Assembly (NCBI GenBank): GCA_019638185.1 | Contig: JAHBUH010000013.1 | Span: forward strand, 44,616-108,615 | Direction of reading: 5' to 3' | DNA: 64,000 bases | Origin: Leadbetterella sp. | Lineage (GTDB): Bacteria; Bacteroidota; Bacteroidia; Cytophagales; Spirosomataceae | In this document: positions 18,962 through 28,254 of the stretch, in pieces | Numbering within the stretch: position 1 is the first letter of the stretch | Layout of the letters: each line of letters opens with the position of its first letter | Position numbers and translations under genes: made by a program | Notes under the pieces: model-generated | The model's database searches: none | What the model was told of the DNA's origin: nothing | What the model saw: the letters and a program-made list of their open reading frames with translations, nothing else

Positions 18962-21900
18962 GTGCCACAGTATAATACCCTAGTAGAATCAAACAATTTC
19001 ATCGTCCTTGATAAGTACGACAGACATTCAATGGTGAATGAGCCGTCTGTTGGCTATCAAACAGAGTATGCACTCGAAAAGGAATTTATCCAGGATTTAA
19101 TTAATCAAGGATATGAAAACCCTGCTAACCTTACTACGCAGCAAGCCATGTTAACCAATGTAAGGGTCCAATTGCAGGCATTGAATAATATGGTTTTTAC
19201 AGATGCGGAATGGGTTCGTTTTGTAGCCGAGTATTTAGATAAACCCGGAGACAGCATAGTTGATAAAACAAGAAAGTTACATGATAACTATATTTACGAT
19301 TTTGTATTTGATGATGGTCATATCCAAAACATTTATTTAGTAGATAAAAAGAACATTGTTCGCAACAAAGTGCAGGTTATCTCACAATTCGAACAAAAGG
19401 AACGAATGCTAACCGATACGATGTAACGATTTTGGTGAATGGTTTACCTTTAGTACAGGTAGAAATTAAAAAACGGGGAGTGGCTATCCGTGAGGCGTTT
19501 AATCAGGTACATCGTTACAGCAAAGAAAGCTTCAATAGCGAAAACTCTCTTTTTAAGTATTTACAGATATTTGTTATATCAAACGGTACGGATAGCCGTT
19601 ATTTTGCCAATACGGCAAAACGAGACAAAAACAGTTTCGACTTTACCATGAACTGGGCAAAAGCTGATAATTCTTTAATTAAAGACCTGAAAGATTTTAC
19701 AGCAACCTTTTTCCAGAAACGTACGCTATTAAATGTTCTCCTCACGTATTCCGTTTTTGACTCAAGCGATACATTGCTGATAATGAGGCCGTATCAAATT
19801 GCGGCAACAGAAGAATGCTGTGGAAAATTTGAGTTCCTTTAATGCTAAAAAATGGTCAGATACGGAAAGCTGGCGGATTTATATGGCATACCACCGGTTC
19901 TGGAAAAACATTGACCAGTTTTAAAGCGAAGGCGATTGGCTACACGAAACTCGATTTTATAAAGATAAAGTATTATTTTTGTGGTGGATCGCAAAGATTT
20001 AGACTTTCAGACCATGAAAGAATACCAACGTTTCTCACCGGATAGCGTCAACGGCTCTGATAGCGCAGCTGGTTTAAAAAGAAATATTGAAAAAGACGAT
20101 AACAAGATTATTGTTACTACAATACAGAAGTTAAACAACCTGATGAAAAGCGAAGGTGATTTAGCCATTTATCAAAAGCAAGTCGTTTTCATCTTTGATG
20201 AGGCACACCGTTCGCAATTTGGTGAAGCACAAAAAAACCTGAAGAAAAAAATTCAAAAGGTATTATCTATTCGGTTTTACCAGGAACGCCTATTTTTCCT
20301 CAAAACGCTTTGGGTGCAGAAACTACGGCAAGTGTATTTGGTCGCGAATTACATTCTTATGCCCACCGATGCCATTCGGGATGAGAAAGTACTGAAATTC
20401 AAAGTCGATTACAACGATGTACGTCCACAGTTTAAGAGCATAGAAACAGAACAGGATGAGAAAAAGTTAAGTGCGGCAGAAAACAAAAAGGCTTTACTTC
20501 ATCCTACCCGTATCCGGGAAATCTCTCAATACATTTTACAGAATTTCAGGATAAAAACCCATAGAAATCAAGGAAGCAACAAGGGATTTAATGCCATGTT
20601 TGCCGTGAATAGCGTTGAAGTAGCCAAGTATTATTATGAGGAACTCAATCGCTTGCAAAAGTGAGAAACCACTGAAAATTGCAACCATCTTTTCTTTCGC
20701 AGCCAACGAAGAGCAAAATGCCGTTGGCAGAAATTGTTGACGAAGCTTTTAGGCCCTCGCAATGGATAGCAGTGCAAAAGGAGTTTTTGGCGAAAGCTCC
20801 AACGACTACAATGCTATGTTCAAAACCAGTTATGGCGTTGATAGTAAAGAATTTCAGAACTACTATCGTGACCTTGCAAAACGGATCAAAAGTAAAGAGG
20901 TGGACCTTATCATTGTGGTGGGTATGTTCTTACCAGTTTGATGCACCACTCAATACACTGTTTGTAGATAAGAACCTGCGCTATCATGGGTTAATGCAAG
21001 CATTTTCACGTACCAATCGTATTTATGATGCTACCAAGACCTTTGGTAATATTATTACTTTCAGAGATTTAGAACAAACACATTGGGCAACATCTTGGAT
21101 TCAAATACCAAAAACGTAGTACTGGAGAAAAGTTATACGGAATATTTAGGGCTTAAGGACATCACAACAGGAGAGAAGCTCGTAGAGGTTATATGGATGT
21201 GGTTAAAATTAAATGAAAAAATTCCCTGACTCGGACGAAATAATCACAGAAAAGATAAAAGAGTTCTCAAAACTATTTGGAGGTACTTACGCGTAGAAAA
21301 CATTCTTCAGAACTACGATGAATTTACTCATCTAAAAGCACTACAAGCAGTAGATAGAAATGATGCCGAAGCTATTGAGGTGTTTAAAGAAGCTCATTTT
21401 TTTACAGATGAGGATATAGCTACCATGCAGGAAGTGGAAATACTACCGGAACGCAAAGTACAGGACTATCGCTCCACTTATAATGATATTCGTGACTGGT
21501 TAAGAAGAGAGAAAAGTGGTAAAGAAGCAGAAGAATCAAAAATTGACTGGGACGATGTGGTGTTCGAAATTGACCTGCTTAAATCACAGGAAATCAACCT
21601 TGATTATATTCTTGAATTGATTTTTGAACATAATCAAAAAGCAAAAGATAAAACCGCATTAGTAGAAGAGGTTCGTCGTGTTATCCGTGCAAGTATTGGC
21701 AATAGAGCAAAAGAGAGTTTGGTAGTTGATTTCATTAATGAAACAGATCTTGACAAGGTTCAGGATAAAGTGGGCATTATTGATTTATTCTTCGTTTATG
21801 CACAACAAAAACAGAAAACAGAAGCTTCAAAATTAATTGTTGACGAGAATTTGAACGAAGAAGAAGCAAAGCGATATATATCGATTTCTTTAAAACGTGA

Positions 21901-22048
21901 ATTTGCCAGTGAAAATGGTACGGAATTGAATGCACTTTTGCCAAAAATGAGTCCTTTGAACCCTCAGTATTTGACAAAAAAGCAGAGTGTTTTTCAAAAA
22001 CTATCTCAATTCATAGAAAAGTTTAAAGGGGTTGGCGGGCAACTTTAG
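18962..22048 (+). pseudogene. hsdR: Type I restriction subunit HsdR, frameshifted
   Basis: Restriction and translocation subunit. The start is GTG at 18962 ([20 protein letters not shown]), as in many HsdR proteins. The nuclease motif [15 protein letters not shown] is near 19435-19480. The helicase motifs are HTTGSGKTL at 19887-19913, FDEAH at 20194-20208, and the later MQAFSRTNRIYD at about 20995-21030. The last 220 residues (21380-22048) are open and end naturally at [12 protein letters not shown]. Breaks lie near 19400, 19800, 19930-19980, 20260-20340, 20660-20780, 20920, 21080 and 21180-21300. The remaining sequence is well conserved in type, with few signs of substitution decay. Confidence 0.85.
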
Positions 22049-22105
22049 ATGAGGACAGCATACCAGATTCTTAATAAGATTGTTTAATATGAACAAAACC
22101 TACTG

Positions 22106-24151
22106 ATGAAATTTCTTCTTAACTTTCTATCACTACTTTGCATCAGTACTATCTCTCTGGCACAGGCAGACAGTACCAAAACCCTTCAGGAAGTAACCGT
22201 CCGGGGTTTTGAGACCCGTCAGACTGCGCTGAAGACGCCGGCGTCTGTAAGCCGGATCTCTGCTGAAGACATTGACCGTCACACCCTTTCCGATCCGCTG
22301 CCCGTGTTTAACGCGCAGGCGGGAATCCGGATGGAAGAACGTTCCCCCGGCAGCTACCGTCTCACCCTCCGGGGCTCATCCCTGCGCTCTCCTTTTGGCG
22401 TCAGGAACGTGAAGGTCTACTGGAACGGCATCCCGATGTCAGATGCTAACGGCACCACCTATTTTAACGCCGTGGATTTTAACACCCTCGGGTCTGTAGA
22501 GGTCCTGAAAGGCCCGGCAGGCAGTATTTTCGGGGCGGGTTACGGTGGCGTGGTGCAGTTAAGCACGCCCACAGCAGCACCCGGCCATGAAGTTTCCGCT
22601 GGTTTCCAGGGAGGAAGCTACGCTTCTCTGGCAGGAAATCTTCGCTACCAGCTGGGTTCCCGGCGGGTAAACCTGTTGGTCGCTCTTTCTGACCGGGGTT
22701 CTGACGGTTATCGGGATAACGCCGCCATGCGGGGCTACCGGCAAACGCTCTCCGGCTCTGTTTTCCTGGGCCACAGCCATAGCCTTACCCTGTCTTATAC
22801 GGGCGGGCACATGAATTACCGTACACCCGGCGGACTCACTCGGACACAGATGGAAGCTAACCGGCGGGCGTCACGTCCGGCCACGCCCACGCTTCCTTCG
22901 GCACGTGACCAGCAGGCCGGTATTTACCAGGATTACACCCTTTTGGGCCTGACGCACGGGTGGCAGATAGCGCCCAAAACTTCTTTTACCACCACCCTGT
23001 TTGCTTCCCGGTATAACCTGGCTAACCCTTTCATTACTAACTATGAAGAAAGACATGAAAAAACTACCGGCTACAGGCTTTTAGGCCGTACCGTCTACGG
23101 AAAGGTCATTCTTTACGCGGGTTCCGAGGGGATATTTACTTCCTCTGATTTTTATGTAACTAAAAATAATCTCGGTGAAAAAGGAGACTTCCTTTATGAC
23201 ACCGACCTCCTCTCCCGCCAGCTCACCCATTTTGTGCAGGCCCAGATCTCCCTGCCCGGCCAGGTGGAAATCACTGGCGGACTCAGCTACAATACCCAGT
23301 TTTACCGGAACGAGACCCGGGAAGCAGGCGGTGAGGTTCTTCTTGTCAAAGAGGCCCCGGGCTTGCCCTGGAGCCCCCGTATAGCCGTACTCAAATCCCT
23401 GAATGAAAAAGCCGGCCTGTTCTATACCTTCTCTAACGGCTACTCCCCGCCTACGGCCCAGGAAATGACCGCTAATTTTGAAAACGGCCAAAACCTGCGC
23501 CTCCGGGCCGAGAGAGGAGTAAGCCATGAGATAGGGTGGAAATCGCAGTGGACAGGCGCTTTCCGTACTGAAATAGCCGCCTATCACCAGGTGGTCCGGA
23601 ACGCCCTGGTGCGCCAGGTGAAAGATGACGGCAGCGAGTACTTCCAAAACACCGGCAAGGTCATCCAGAAAGGCCTGGAGATCTCTAACCGGCTTACCCT
23701 GGAAAACCGGGAACGCTTTATCCGGGCCACGGATCTGCTCCTTAACCTGACCCTGAATGACTTCCGCTTCGGATCCTACCTGAATGAAGGCCTGGACCTG
23801 GAAGGCAAAAGGCTCCCCGGCGCACCCAAAGCCAGTGTGGCCTTCTCCGGCAGATGGGTGCAGAAGCAGGGCATCTACCTGACCGCCGATCTGAATTACA
23901 TCTCCGCCATGTTTCTCAATAACCTGAATACCTTCAGCACGGACAGCTATACCACCACCCGCGTAAGGATGGGTTGGAAATTCCCGGCGGGCCGGAAAAT
24001 CCTCCTGAACCTGTACGCCGGAGCAGATAACCTCCTGAACGAAAAATACTCGCTGGGCTTTGATTTTAACGCTATCGGTAACCGCTTTTATAACCCCGCT
24101 CCCCTCCGGAATTACCACGGCGGCGTGGGAATAACCTATAAATTCCGCTGA
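22106..24151 (+). CDS. TonB-dependent outer-membrane receptor
   Basis: Outer-membrane active-transport receptor of 681 residues. The signal peptide ends ISLAQ. It is followed by a TonB-box-like stretch (KTLQEVTVRGFET) and a plug domain with the family signatures GIRMEERSPGSYRLTLRGSS and VEVLKGPAGSIFGAGYGGVV (near residues 130-150). The rest is a beta barrel whose last strand ends GVGITYKFR, with the usual terminal aromatic-X-Arg. There is no carboxypeptidase-like N-terminal domain and no SusD partner, which suggests a metal chelate, siderophore, heme or vitamin ligand rather than a glycan. It is the only TonB receptor in the window, but it is 14.6 kb from hmuT, so a link to heme is only a guess. 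It begins 58 bp after the island. Confidence 0.93.
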   Translation: MKFLLNFLSLLCISTISLAQADSTKTLQEVTVRGFETRQTALKTPASVSRISAEDIDRHTLSDPLPVFNAQAGIRMEERSPGSYRLTLRGSSLRSPFGVRNVKVYWNGIPMSDANGTTYFNAVDFNTLGSVEVLKGPAGSIFGAGYGGVVQLSTPTAAPGHEVSAGFQGGSYASLAGNLRYQLGSRRVNLLVALSDRGSDGYRDNAAMRGYRQTLSGSVFLGHSHSLTLSYTGGHMNYRTPGGLTRTQMEANRRASRPATPTLPSARDQQAGIYQDYTLLGLTHGWQIAPKTSFTTTLFASRYNLANPFITNYEERHEKTTGYRLLGRTVYGKVILYAGSEGIFTSSDFYVTKNNLGEKGDFLYDTDLLSRQLTHFVQAQISLPGQVEITGGLSYNTQFYRNETREAGGEVLLVKEAPGLPWSPRIAVLKSLNEKAGLFYTFSNGYSPPTAQEMTANFENGQNLRLRAERGVSHEIGWKSQWTGAFRTEIAAYHQVVRNALVRQVKDDGSEYFQNTGKVIQKGLEISNRLTLENRERFIRATDLLLNLTLNDFRFGSYLNEGLDLEGKRLPGAPKASVAFSGRWVQKQGIYLTADLNYISAMFLNNLNTFSTDSYTTTRVRMGWKFPAGRKILLNLYAGADNLLNEKYSLGFDFNAIGNRFYNPAPLRNYHGGVGITYKFR

Positions 24152-24213
24152 GTCCCGGATGCTAGTATCCCAAATAATACCTAAATTCGCCTGCCAATAA
24201 CGTAGCAAACACT

Positions 24214-25731
24214 TTGAGCCTGGTAAACGAAGTAATCGGTTTTTTCATGAAAAGCAGGATGGGCAGAATTGAGCATTTCAAGAGCTATCCTATAGAAACC
24301 CAGTTTGACGTCTTTCACAGCCTGATAGACAGGGCCCGCTTTACCGAATTCGGTCTGAAACACGGGTTTCCCGATATCAAAACCGTCCGGGATTTCCAGG
24401 AACGGGTGCCCGTGGTCACCTATGAAGAATTCTTCCCCTGGATGGAAAGAGTGCTCCGCGGTGAAAAAAATATTACCTGGCCCTCGGAGATCACCTGGTT
24501 TTCCAAATCTTCCGGAACCACCAATGCCCGCAGCAAATTCATCCCGGTATCAGAAGAAGCCCTGCACGAGTGCAACTACCGCGGCGGCCGGGATGTGCTC
24601 ACCCTTTACGTGGAAAACACCCCGAACACCCAGCTGTTTACCGGCAAGTCCATTTCCATTAACGGTTCCCTGCACCCCAATCCTTATAATGAAAGTGTGC
24701 TGGCAGGCGATGTCTCCGCCATCATCACTAAAAACCTGCCCAAATGGGCGGAATATTTCCGGACCCCGCCCGCGGAGATCGCGCTGCTGAGCAGATGGGA
24801 AGATAAAATGCAATACATGATTGAGCATTGTGCTCATGAAAATGTGGTGGCCATGCTGGGCGTTCCCACCTGGGGGGTAGTGCTGATAGAACGTATCATG
24901 GAAGCTGCCGGGGCTAAAAACGCCCTGGAATTCTGGCCTAACTTTGAGGTCTTCTTTCATGGGGCCGTTTCCTTCACGCCTTACCGCTCCATGTTCCGCG
25001 ACAGGATATTTCCTTCTTCCCAGGTGAACTATATGGAGTCTTACAATGCCTCGGAAGGCTATTTTGCCATCCAGGATGACCTCTCCCTGGAAGACGAGAT
25101 GCTGCTCATGCTGGACTACGGCGTTTTCTTCGAATTTCTGCCGGCCGATGAGTGGGAAAAGCCCTTCCCCCGGGCGCTGACCCTGGATGAGGTGGAGCTG
25201 AATAAAAACTACGCCATCGTGGTTTCCACAAACGCCGGCCTCTGGCGATATAAACTGGGCGATACTGTGAAATTCACCTCCCGCTATCCTTTCCGGATAA
25301 AAATCTCCGGCCGGACCAAACACTTCATTAACGTCTTCGGGGAAGAACTGATGGTGGAAAACGCAGACCAGGCCCTGGCTTACGCCTGCGAAGAAGCCGG
25401 TAACGAACTCAAAGAATACACCGCCGCCCCCATTTTCATGGATACCGATTCCAAAGGCGGTCACGAATGGATCATTGAGCTGGCCTCACCACCGGAAAAC
25501 CCGGAGGCTTTTGTACACATGCTGGACACCCGCCTGCGGGAGATCAATTCCGACTATGACGCCAAACGGCAGAACGACATGGCCCTGCAAATGCCCAAAG
25601 TACACTTCTGTTCCCAGGGAACCTTCTTAAAATGGCTTCAGCAAAATAATAAGATGGGCGGGCAGCACAAAGTACCCCGTTTGAGTAATGAGAGGAAACT
25701 GCTGGAAGAAATACTGGACCTGGCCGGTTAA
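24214..25731 (+). CDS. GH3-family acyl-adenylating enzyme (TTG start)
   Basis: Protein of 505 residues of the GH3 family, best known for plant enzymes that adenylate jasmonate or auxin and join them to amino acids. ATP-binding motif FSKSSGTTNARSKFIPVS is near residues 92-109; YMESYNASEGYF near 277-288 and GLWRYKLGDTVKFTS near 347-361 are the other conserved blocks. All adenylation motifs look intact. The bacterial substrate is unknown. No ATG is available at the N-terminus: the frame begins with TTG at 24214 (MSLVNEVIGFFMKSRMG), which fits the family better than the ATG 11 codons later. Confidence 0.9.
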   Translation: MSLVNEVIGFFMKSRMGRIEHFKSYPIETQFDVFHSLIDRARFTEFGLKHGFPDIKTVRDFQERVPVVTYEEFFPWMERVLRGEKNITWPSEITWFSKSSGTTNARSKFIPVSEEALHECNYRGGRDVLTLYVENTPNTQLFTGKSISINGSLHPNPYNESVLAGDVSAIITKNLPKWAEYFRTPPAEIALLSRWEDKMQYMIEHCAHENVVAMLGVPTWGVVLIERIMEAAGAKNALEFWPNFEVFFHGAVSFTPYRSMFRDRIFPSSQVNYMESYNASEGYFAIQDDLSLEDEMLLMLDYGVFFEFLPADEWEKPFPRALTLDEVELNKNYAIVVSTNAGLWRYKLGDTVKFTSRYPFRIKISGRTKHFINVFGEELMVENADQALAYACEEAGNELKEYTAAPIFMDTDSKGGHEWIIELASPPENPEAFVHMLDTRLREINSDYDAKRQNDMALQMPKVHFCSQGTFLKWLQQNNKMGGQHKVPRLSNERKLLEEILDLAG

Positions 25732-25756
25732 TAAAGCCGGGAAGAATCAGAACTGC

Positions 25757-26089
25757 TTATTCCCACTTGTAACTGCCGGAGTCAAAATCACCCGGCTCCC
25801 GGGTTTCCTCTACGCTTCGGTACTGCTCAAAATCAATATGGGGAAGAAGCTCGTGCTTGATATGGTTAACGGCATCCTGCAATGCGTCAGCTACTTTATC
25901 CAGGTCTTCTTTGTAGACAAAAAGCTTAGACTTCTCAAAAACAAAATCGCCGTCTTTTTGAAATCTTCTGCTTTCCGTAATAGTCAAATAGTAGTCATTT
26001 GAACGAGTGGATCTAACATCAAAGAAGTAAGTTCGTTTACCAGCCCTTATCTTCTTGGAATATATCATTTCCTGGTCATCTCTTTCCAC
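25757..26089 (-). CDS. DUF3276 PUR-alpha-like nucleic-acid-binding protein
   Basis: Protein of 110 residues of the DUF3276 family, a PUR-alpha-like fold seen in Bacteroidota and spirochaetes that binds single-stranded DNA or RNA. The family core IYSKKIRAGKRTYFFDVRST at about residues 9-28 and DYYLTITESRRFQKDGDFVF are clear. An acidic tail ends in SGSYKWE. The open frame starts with GTG at 26089 (MERDDQEMIYSK); an ATG seven codons later would leave out part of the charged N-terminus that homologues usually have, so GTG is preferred. It is convergent with the GH3 gene (25 bp apart) and transcribed alone. Confidence 0.88.
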   Translation of the reverse strand: MERDDQEMIYSKKIRAGKRTYFFDVRSTRSNDYYLTITESRRFQKDGDFVFEKSKLFVYKEDLDKVADALQDAVNHIKHELLPHIDFEQYRSVEETREPGDFDSGSYKWE

Positions 26090-26295
26090 GCTGCCAAAAT
26101 AGTTTTAGAGGTTCATAAAAACGATCAAAAATATACTTTAATTAAAAATAAAAAAAATATTTACTCACAAAATAATCCCTTTATTTGATATTTTTCTTGG
26201 ACTTTTCCAATAAAAAGTGAAATATTTGTTGTCAGAGAAGCAAAATACAGGAGGGGCAGCACAATAAAATCATAAATAATGCATTGATTTGCAGT
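26090..26295. other. AT-rich intergenic region
   Basis: A promoter gap between two divergent genes, very rich in A and T with several poly-A runs. I see no RNA gene or hairpin in it. Confidence 0.5.
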
Positions 26296-26817
26296 ATGAA
26301 ATATTTAAATAGAAAATTTTCATGGGTACTTTTGACAGTACTGATGACGTTAATGCCTAATTTAAGTATTTACGCCCAAAAGGTCGATATCGGCCACGCT
26401 TTTAGAGGGTATGCATCGTATTATCATACCAAATTCCTTGGACGTAAAACCGCCAACGGTGAGATTTTTGAAAGGGGGGACTATACCTGCGCTCACAAAT
26501 CACTCCCCTTCGGAACCTTGATCGAAGTAGAAAATACTAAAACAGGCAGATGGGTCATAGTCCGGGTAAATGACCGCGGACCTTTTTCCAGGAACCGCGT
26601 CCTGGACCTCTCCATTGACGCTGCCAAACAATTAGGCATTATTGAAAAGGGCATTGCCCACATCTCCGCAAAAGTGGTAGGCTTTGACGGAAATCTTGAG
26701 CTGCTGCGCGACGGCCTCGCCCTGGAGATCTACAATTGTTTCCTGGGCATAGGGAATAATCCGCTAAAAATTCCTTACTTGCCGTCAGAAAAAAGCAATG
26801 GGCTCCTGAGGATTTAG
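26296..26817 (+). CDS. RlpA-like double-psi beta-barrel protein
   Basis: Secreted protein of 173 residues with an RlpA-like barrel. RlpA proteins act at the cell wall, and some are lytic transglycosylases acting on peptidoglycan without stem peptides. A long signal peptide (MKYLNRKFSWVLLTVLMTLM...AQ) precedes the domain. Conserved blocks are GYASYYHTKFLGRKTANGE, CAHKSLPFGTLIEV and VRVNDRGPFSRNRVLDLS, with the active-site Asp of NDRGP present. There is no SPOR domain, so it would not bind denuded glycan that way. The start ATG at 26296 is chosen over the TTG four codons earlier. The C-terminal 40 residues show no domain. Confidence 0.9.
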   Translation: MKYLNRKFSWVLLTVLMTLMPNLSIYAQKVDIGHAFRGYASYYHTKFLGRKTANGEIFERGDYTCAHKSLPFGTLIEVENTKTGRWVIVRVNDRGPFSRNRVLDLSIDAAKQLGIIEKGIAHISAKVVGFDGNLELLRDGLALEIYNCFLGIGNNPLKIPYLPSEKSNGLLRI

Positions 26818-26833
26818 AGCTTGCCCGAACTTT

Positions 26834-27742
26834 ATGCTGGAACTGGATCTTTCAAAAGTCCGTGAATACGGTCGCCTCGACTTCCTGGCCAAACAGCTGG
26901 TGGAAGGTTTTATTACGGGACTTCATAAATCTCCCTTTCACGGGTTCTCCGTGGAATTTGCCGAGCACCGGCTCTATAACGCCGGGGAGAGTACGCGGCA
27001 TATCGACTGGAAAGTCTACAGCAAAACCGATAAGCTTTTTGTCAAAACTTACGAAGAGGAGACTAACCTCCGCTGCCACCTGCTGGTAGATGTATCGTCT
27101 TCCATGTATTATCCCCAGAAAAGCAGGGGCAAGCTGGCCTTCTCCGTGCTGGCCGCCGCCGCCCTGGCCCACATGCTGCAGCGCCAGCGTGACGCCGTGG
27201 GGCTCGTTACCTTCTCGGATCATATCGAAACCCAGACCGAATGCCGGTCTACCTCCACCCATCTCCAAAAGGTATTCCATGAATTGGAACAGGTGCTTAA
27301 CCGCGAAAAAAGGCACCAGACCACCGCCGTGGCTGACACCCTCCACCTCATCGCCGATAAAATTCATACCCGCTCCCTGGTGGTCATCTTCAGCGATATG
27401 TTTGAAGACATGGAAAACAGCGACAGGCTCTTTTCTGCACTTCAGCACCTGAAGCACAAAAAGCACGAAGTACTCCTCTTCCACGTCACCGAGAAAAAAA
27501 CCGAAATGGACTTTAATTTCGCTGACGGCCCCTATGAGTTCATTGACCTGGAAACTAATGAAAAGCTGAAGCTGCAGCCCGCTGACGTGCGCGAGCGCTA
27601 CACCCGGGCGCTGAATGACTTCTACCACGAGCTCCTGATCAAATGCGGCCAGTATAAAATTGATTTCATTGAGGCGGATATTGAAAAGGGCTTTGATCCT
27701 ATCATGTCTTCTTTCCTGGCCAAAAGAGCCAAAATGCTCTGA
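26834..27742 (+). CDS. DUF58 / von Willebrand A-like protein
   Basis: Protein of 302 residues. The DUF58 motif ESTRHIDWKVYSKTDKLFVK is near residues 52-71, followed by a von Willebrand type A fold with metal site DVSSSM near 87-92 and the later SLVVIFSDMFED. Such proteins usually work with a MoxR AAA ATPase and the Bat proteins, which help the cell withstand oxidative or envelope stress. Neither MoxR nor BatA/B is adjacent, although a BatD gene lies at 57.1 kb. It starts 17 bp after the RlpA-like gene, so the two may share a transcript. Confidence 0.9.
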   Translation: MLELDLSKVREYGRLDFLAKQLVEGFITGLHKSPFHGFSVEFAEHRLYNAGESTRHIDWKVYSKTDKLFVKTYEEETNLRCHLLVDVSSSMYYPQKSRGKLAFSVLAAAALAHMLQRQRDAVGLVTFSDHIETQTECRSTSTHLQKVFHELEQVLNREKRHQTTAVADTLHLIADKIHTRSLVVIFSDMFEDMENSDRLFSALQHLKHKKHEVLLFHVTEKKTEMDFNFADGPYEFIDLETNEKLKLQPADVRERYTRALNDFYHELLIKCGQYKIDFIEADIEKGFDPIMSSFLAKRAKML

Positions 27743-27786
27743 TTACTACCGTTCAGCATTAAAATTAACCCATCTTAAAAAGGAAG

Positions 27787-27818
27787 TTGCGCAGCACCTG
27801 CCCCGTTACTTAATTTTG
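27787..27818 (+). promoter_or_regulatory. Promoter for ybjQ-like gene
   Basis: TTG, 21 bp, TAATTTTG, followed after 10 bp by the ATG. It is a clear Bacteroidota -33/-7 pair. Confidence 0.7.
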
Positions 27819-27828
27819 AAGAAAAAAG

Positions 27829-28149
27829 ATGTTACTGACAACAACCAACAACATTGAAGGCCGGACCGTAGTGGAATACAAAGCACTGGTGACCGGTGAA
27901 ACCATTATCGGCGCCAATATTTTCAAGGACTTCTTTGCCGGAATCCGGGATATCGTGGGCGGACGTTCAGGTTCCTATGAAAGGGTACTCCGGGAAGCCA
28001 AAGACGCCGCCATCAGCGAAATGGTCAGCCGGGCCCGTAATTATGGTGCCGATGCCATCATCGGGATCGACCTGGACTACGAAACCCTCGGAAAGCATAA
28101 CGGCATGATGATGGTGACCGCCAGCGGTACCGCAGTGAAACTGAACTAA
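27829..28149 (+). CDS. YbjQ/UPF0145 family protein
   Basis: Protein of 106 residues of the YbjQ (DUF74) family, described as putative heavy-metal-binding because of its pentameric fold; the true role is unknown. Family features are [20 protein letters not shown] at the start, [19 protein letters not shown] in the middle, and [16 protein letters not shown] near residues 75-90. Length is typical. It has its own promoter with a very short leader and a terminator hairpin behind it. Confidence 0.9.
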   Translation: MLLTTTNNIEGRTVVEYKALVTGETIIGANIFKDFFAGIRDIVGGRSGSYERVLREAKDAAISEMVSRARNYGADAIIGIDLDYETLGKHNGMMMVTASGTAVKLN

Positions 28150-28173
28150 TCCGGAAATAACAATGTTAATCTT

Positions 28174-28213
28174 AGCCCGGCTTTCGAAAGAGCGCCGGGC
28201 TGCTTAATTTTGC
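28174..28213 (+). terminator. Terminator of ybjQ-like gene, overlapping the mutS2 promoter
   Basis: AGCCCGGC (28174-28181) pairs with GCCGGGCT (28194-28201), followed by TTAATTTT. That T-rich end is also the mutS2 -7 box. Confidence 0.7.
28205..28212 (+). promoter_or_regulatory. Promoter -7 box for mutS2
   Basis: TAATTTTG, 42 bp before the mutS2 ATG and directly after the hairpin. Confidence 0.55.
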
Positions 28214-28254
28214 AGTTCCGGGGAAAGAAACCCCGTTTGTTCAATGTTCAGACC

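Larger units (their letters stand above)
13715..22060. mobile_element. AT-rich type I restriction-modification island at tRNA-Arg
   Basis: The composition drops sharply to AT-rich after the tRNA terminator and returns to the host level at the TonB receptor gene near 22.1 kb. All genes point the same way: hsdM, rhuM, hsdS, an AAA ATPase, hsdR. Every gene is interrupted by several frameshifts, while the host genes on both sides are intact. No integrase, transposase or repeated tRNA end was found, so the element edges are approximate and the mode of entry is unknown. Confidence 0.8.

Noticed and set aside
14345-20800. Programmed ribosomal frameshifting in the hsd genes
   Set aside because: The breaks are far too many, occur in both directions, and lack slippery-site and structure pairs.
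13591-22105. Integration site with a duplicated tRNA-Arg end
   Set aside because: I looked for a copy of the tRNA 3' end near the right edge of the island and found none, and there is no integrase, so no att sites are reported.
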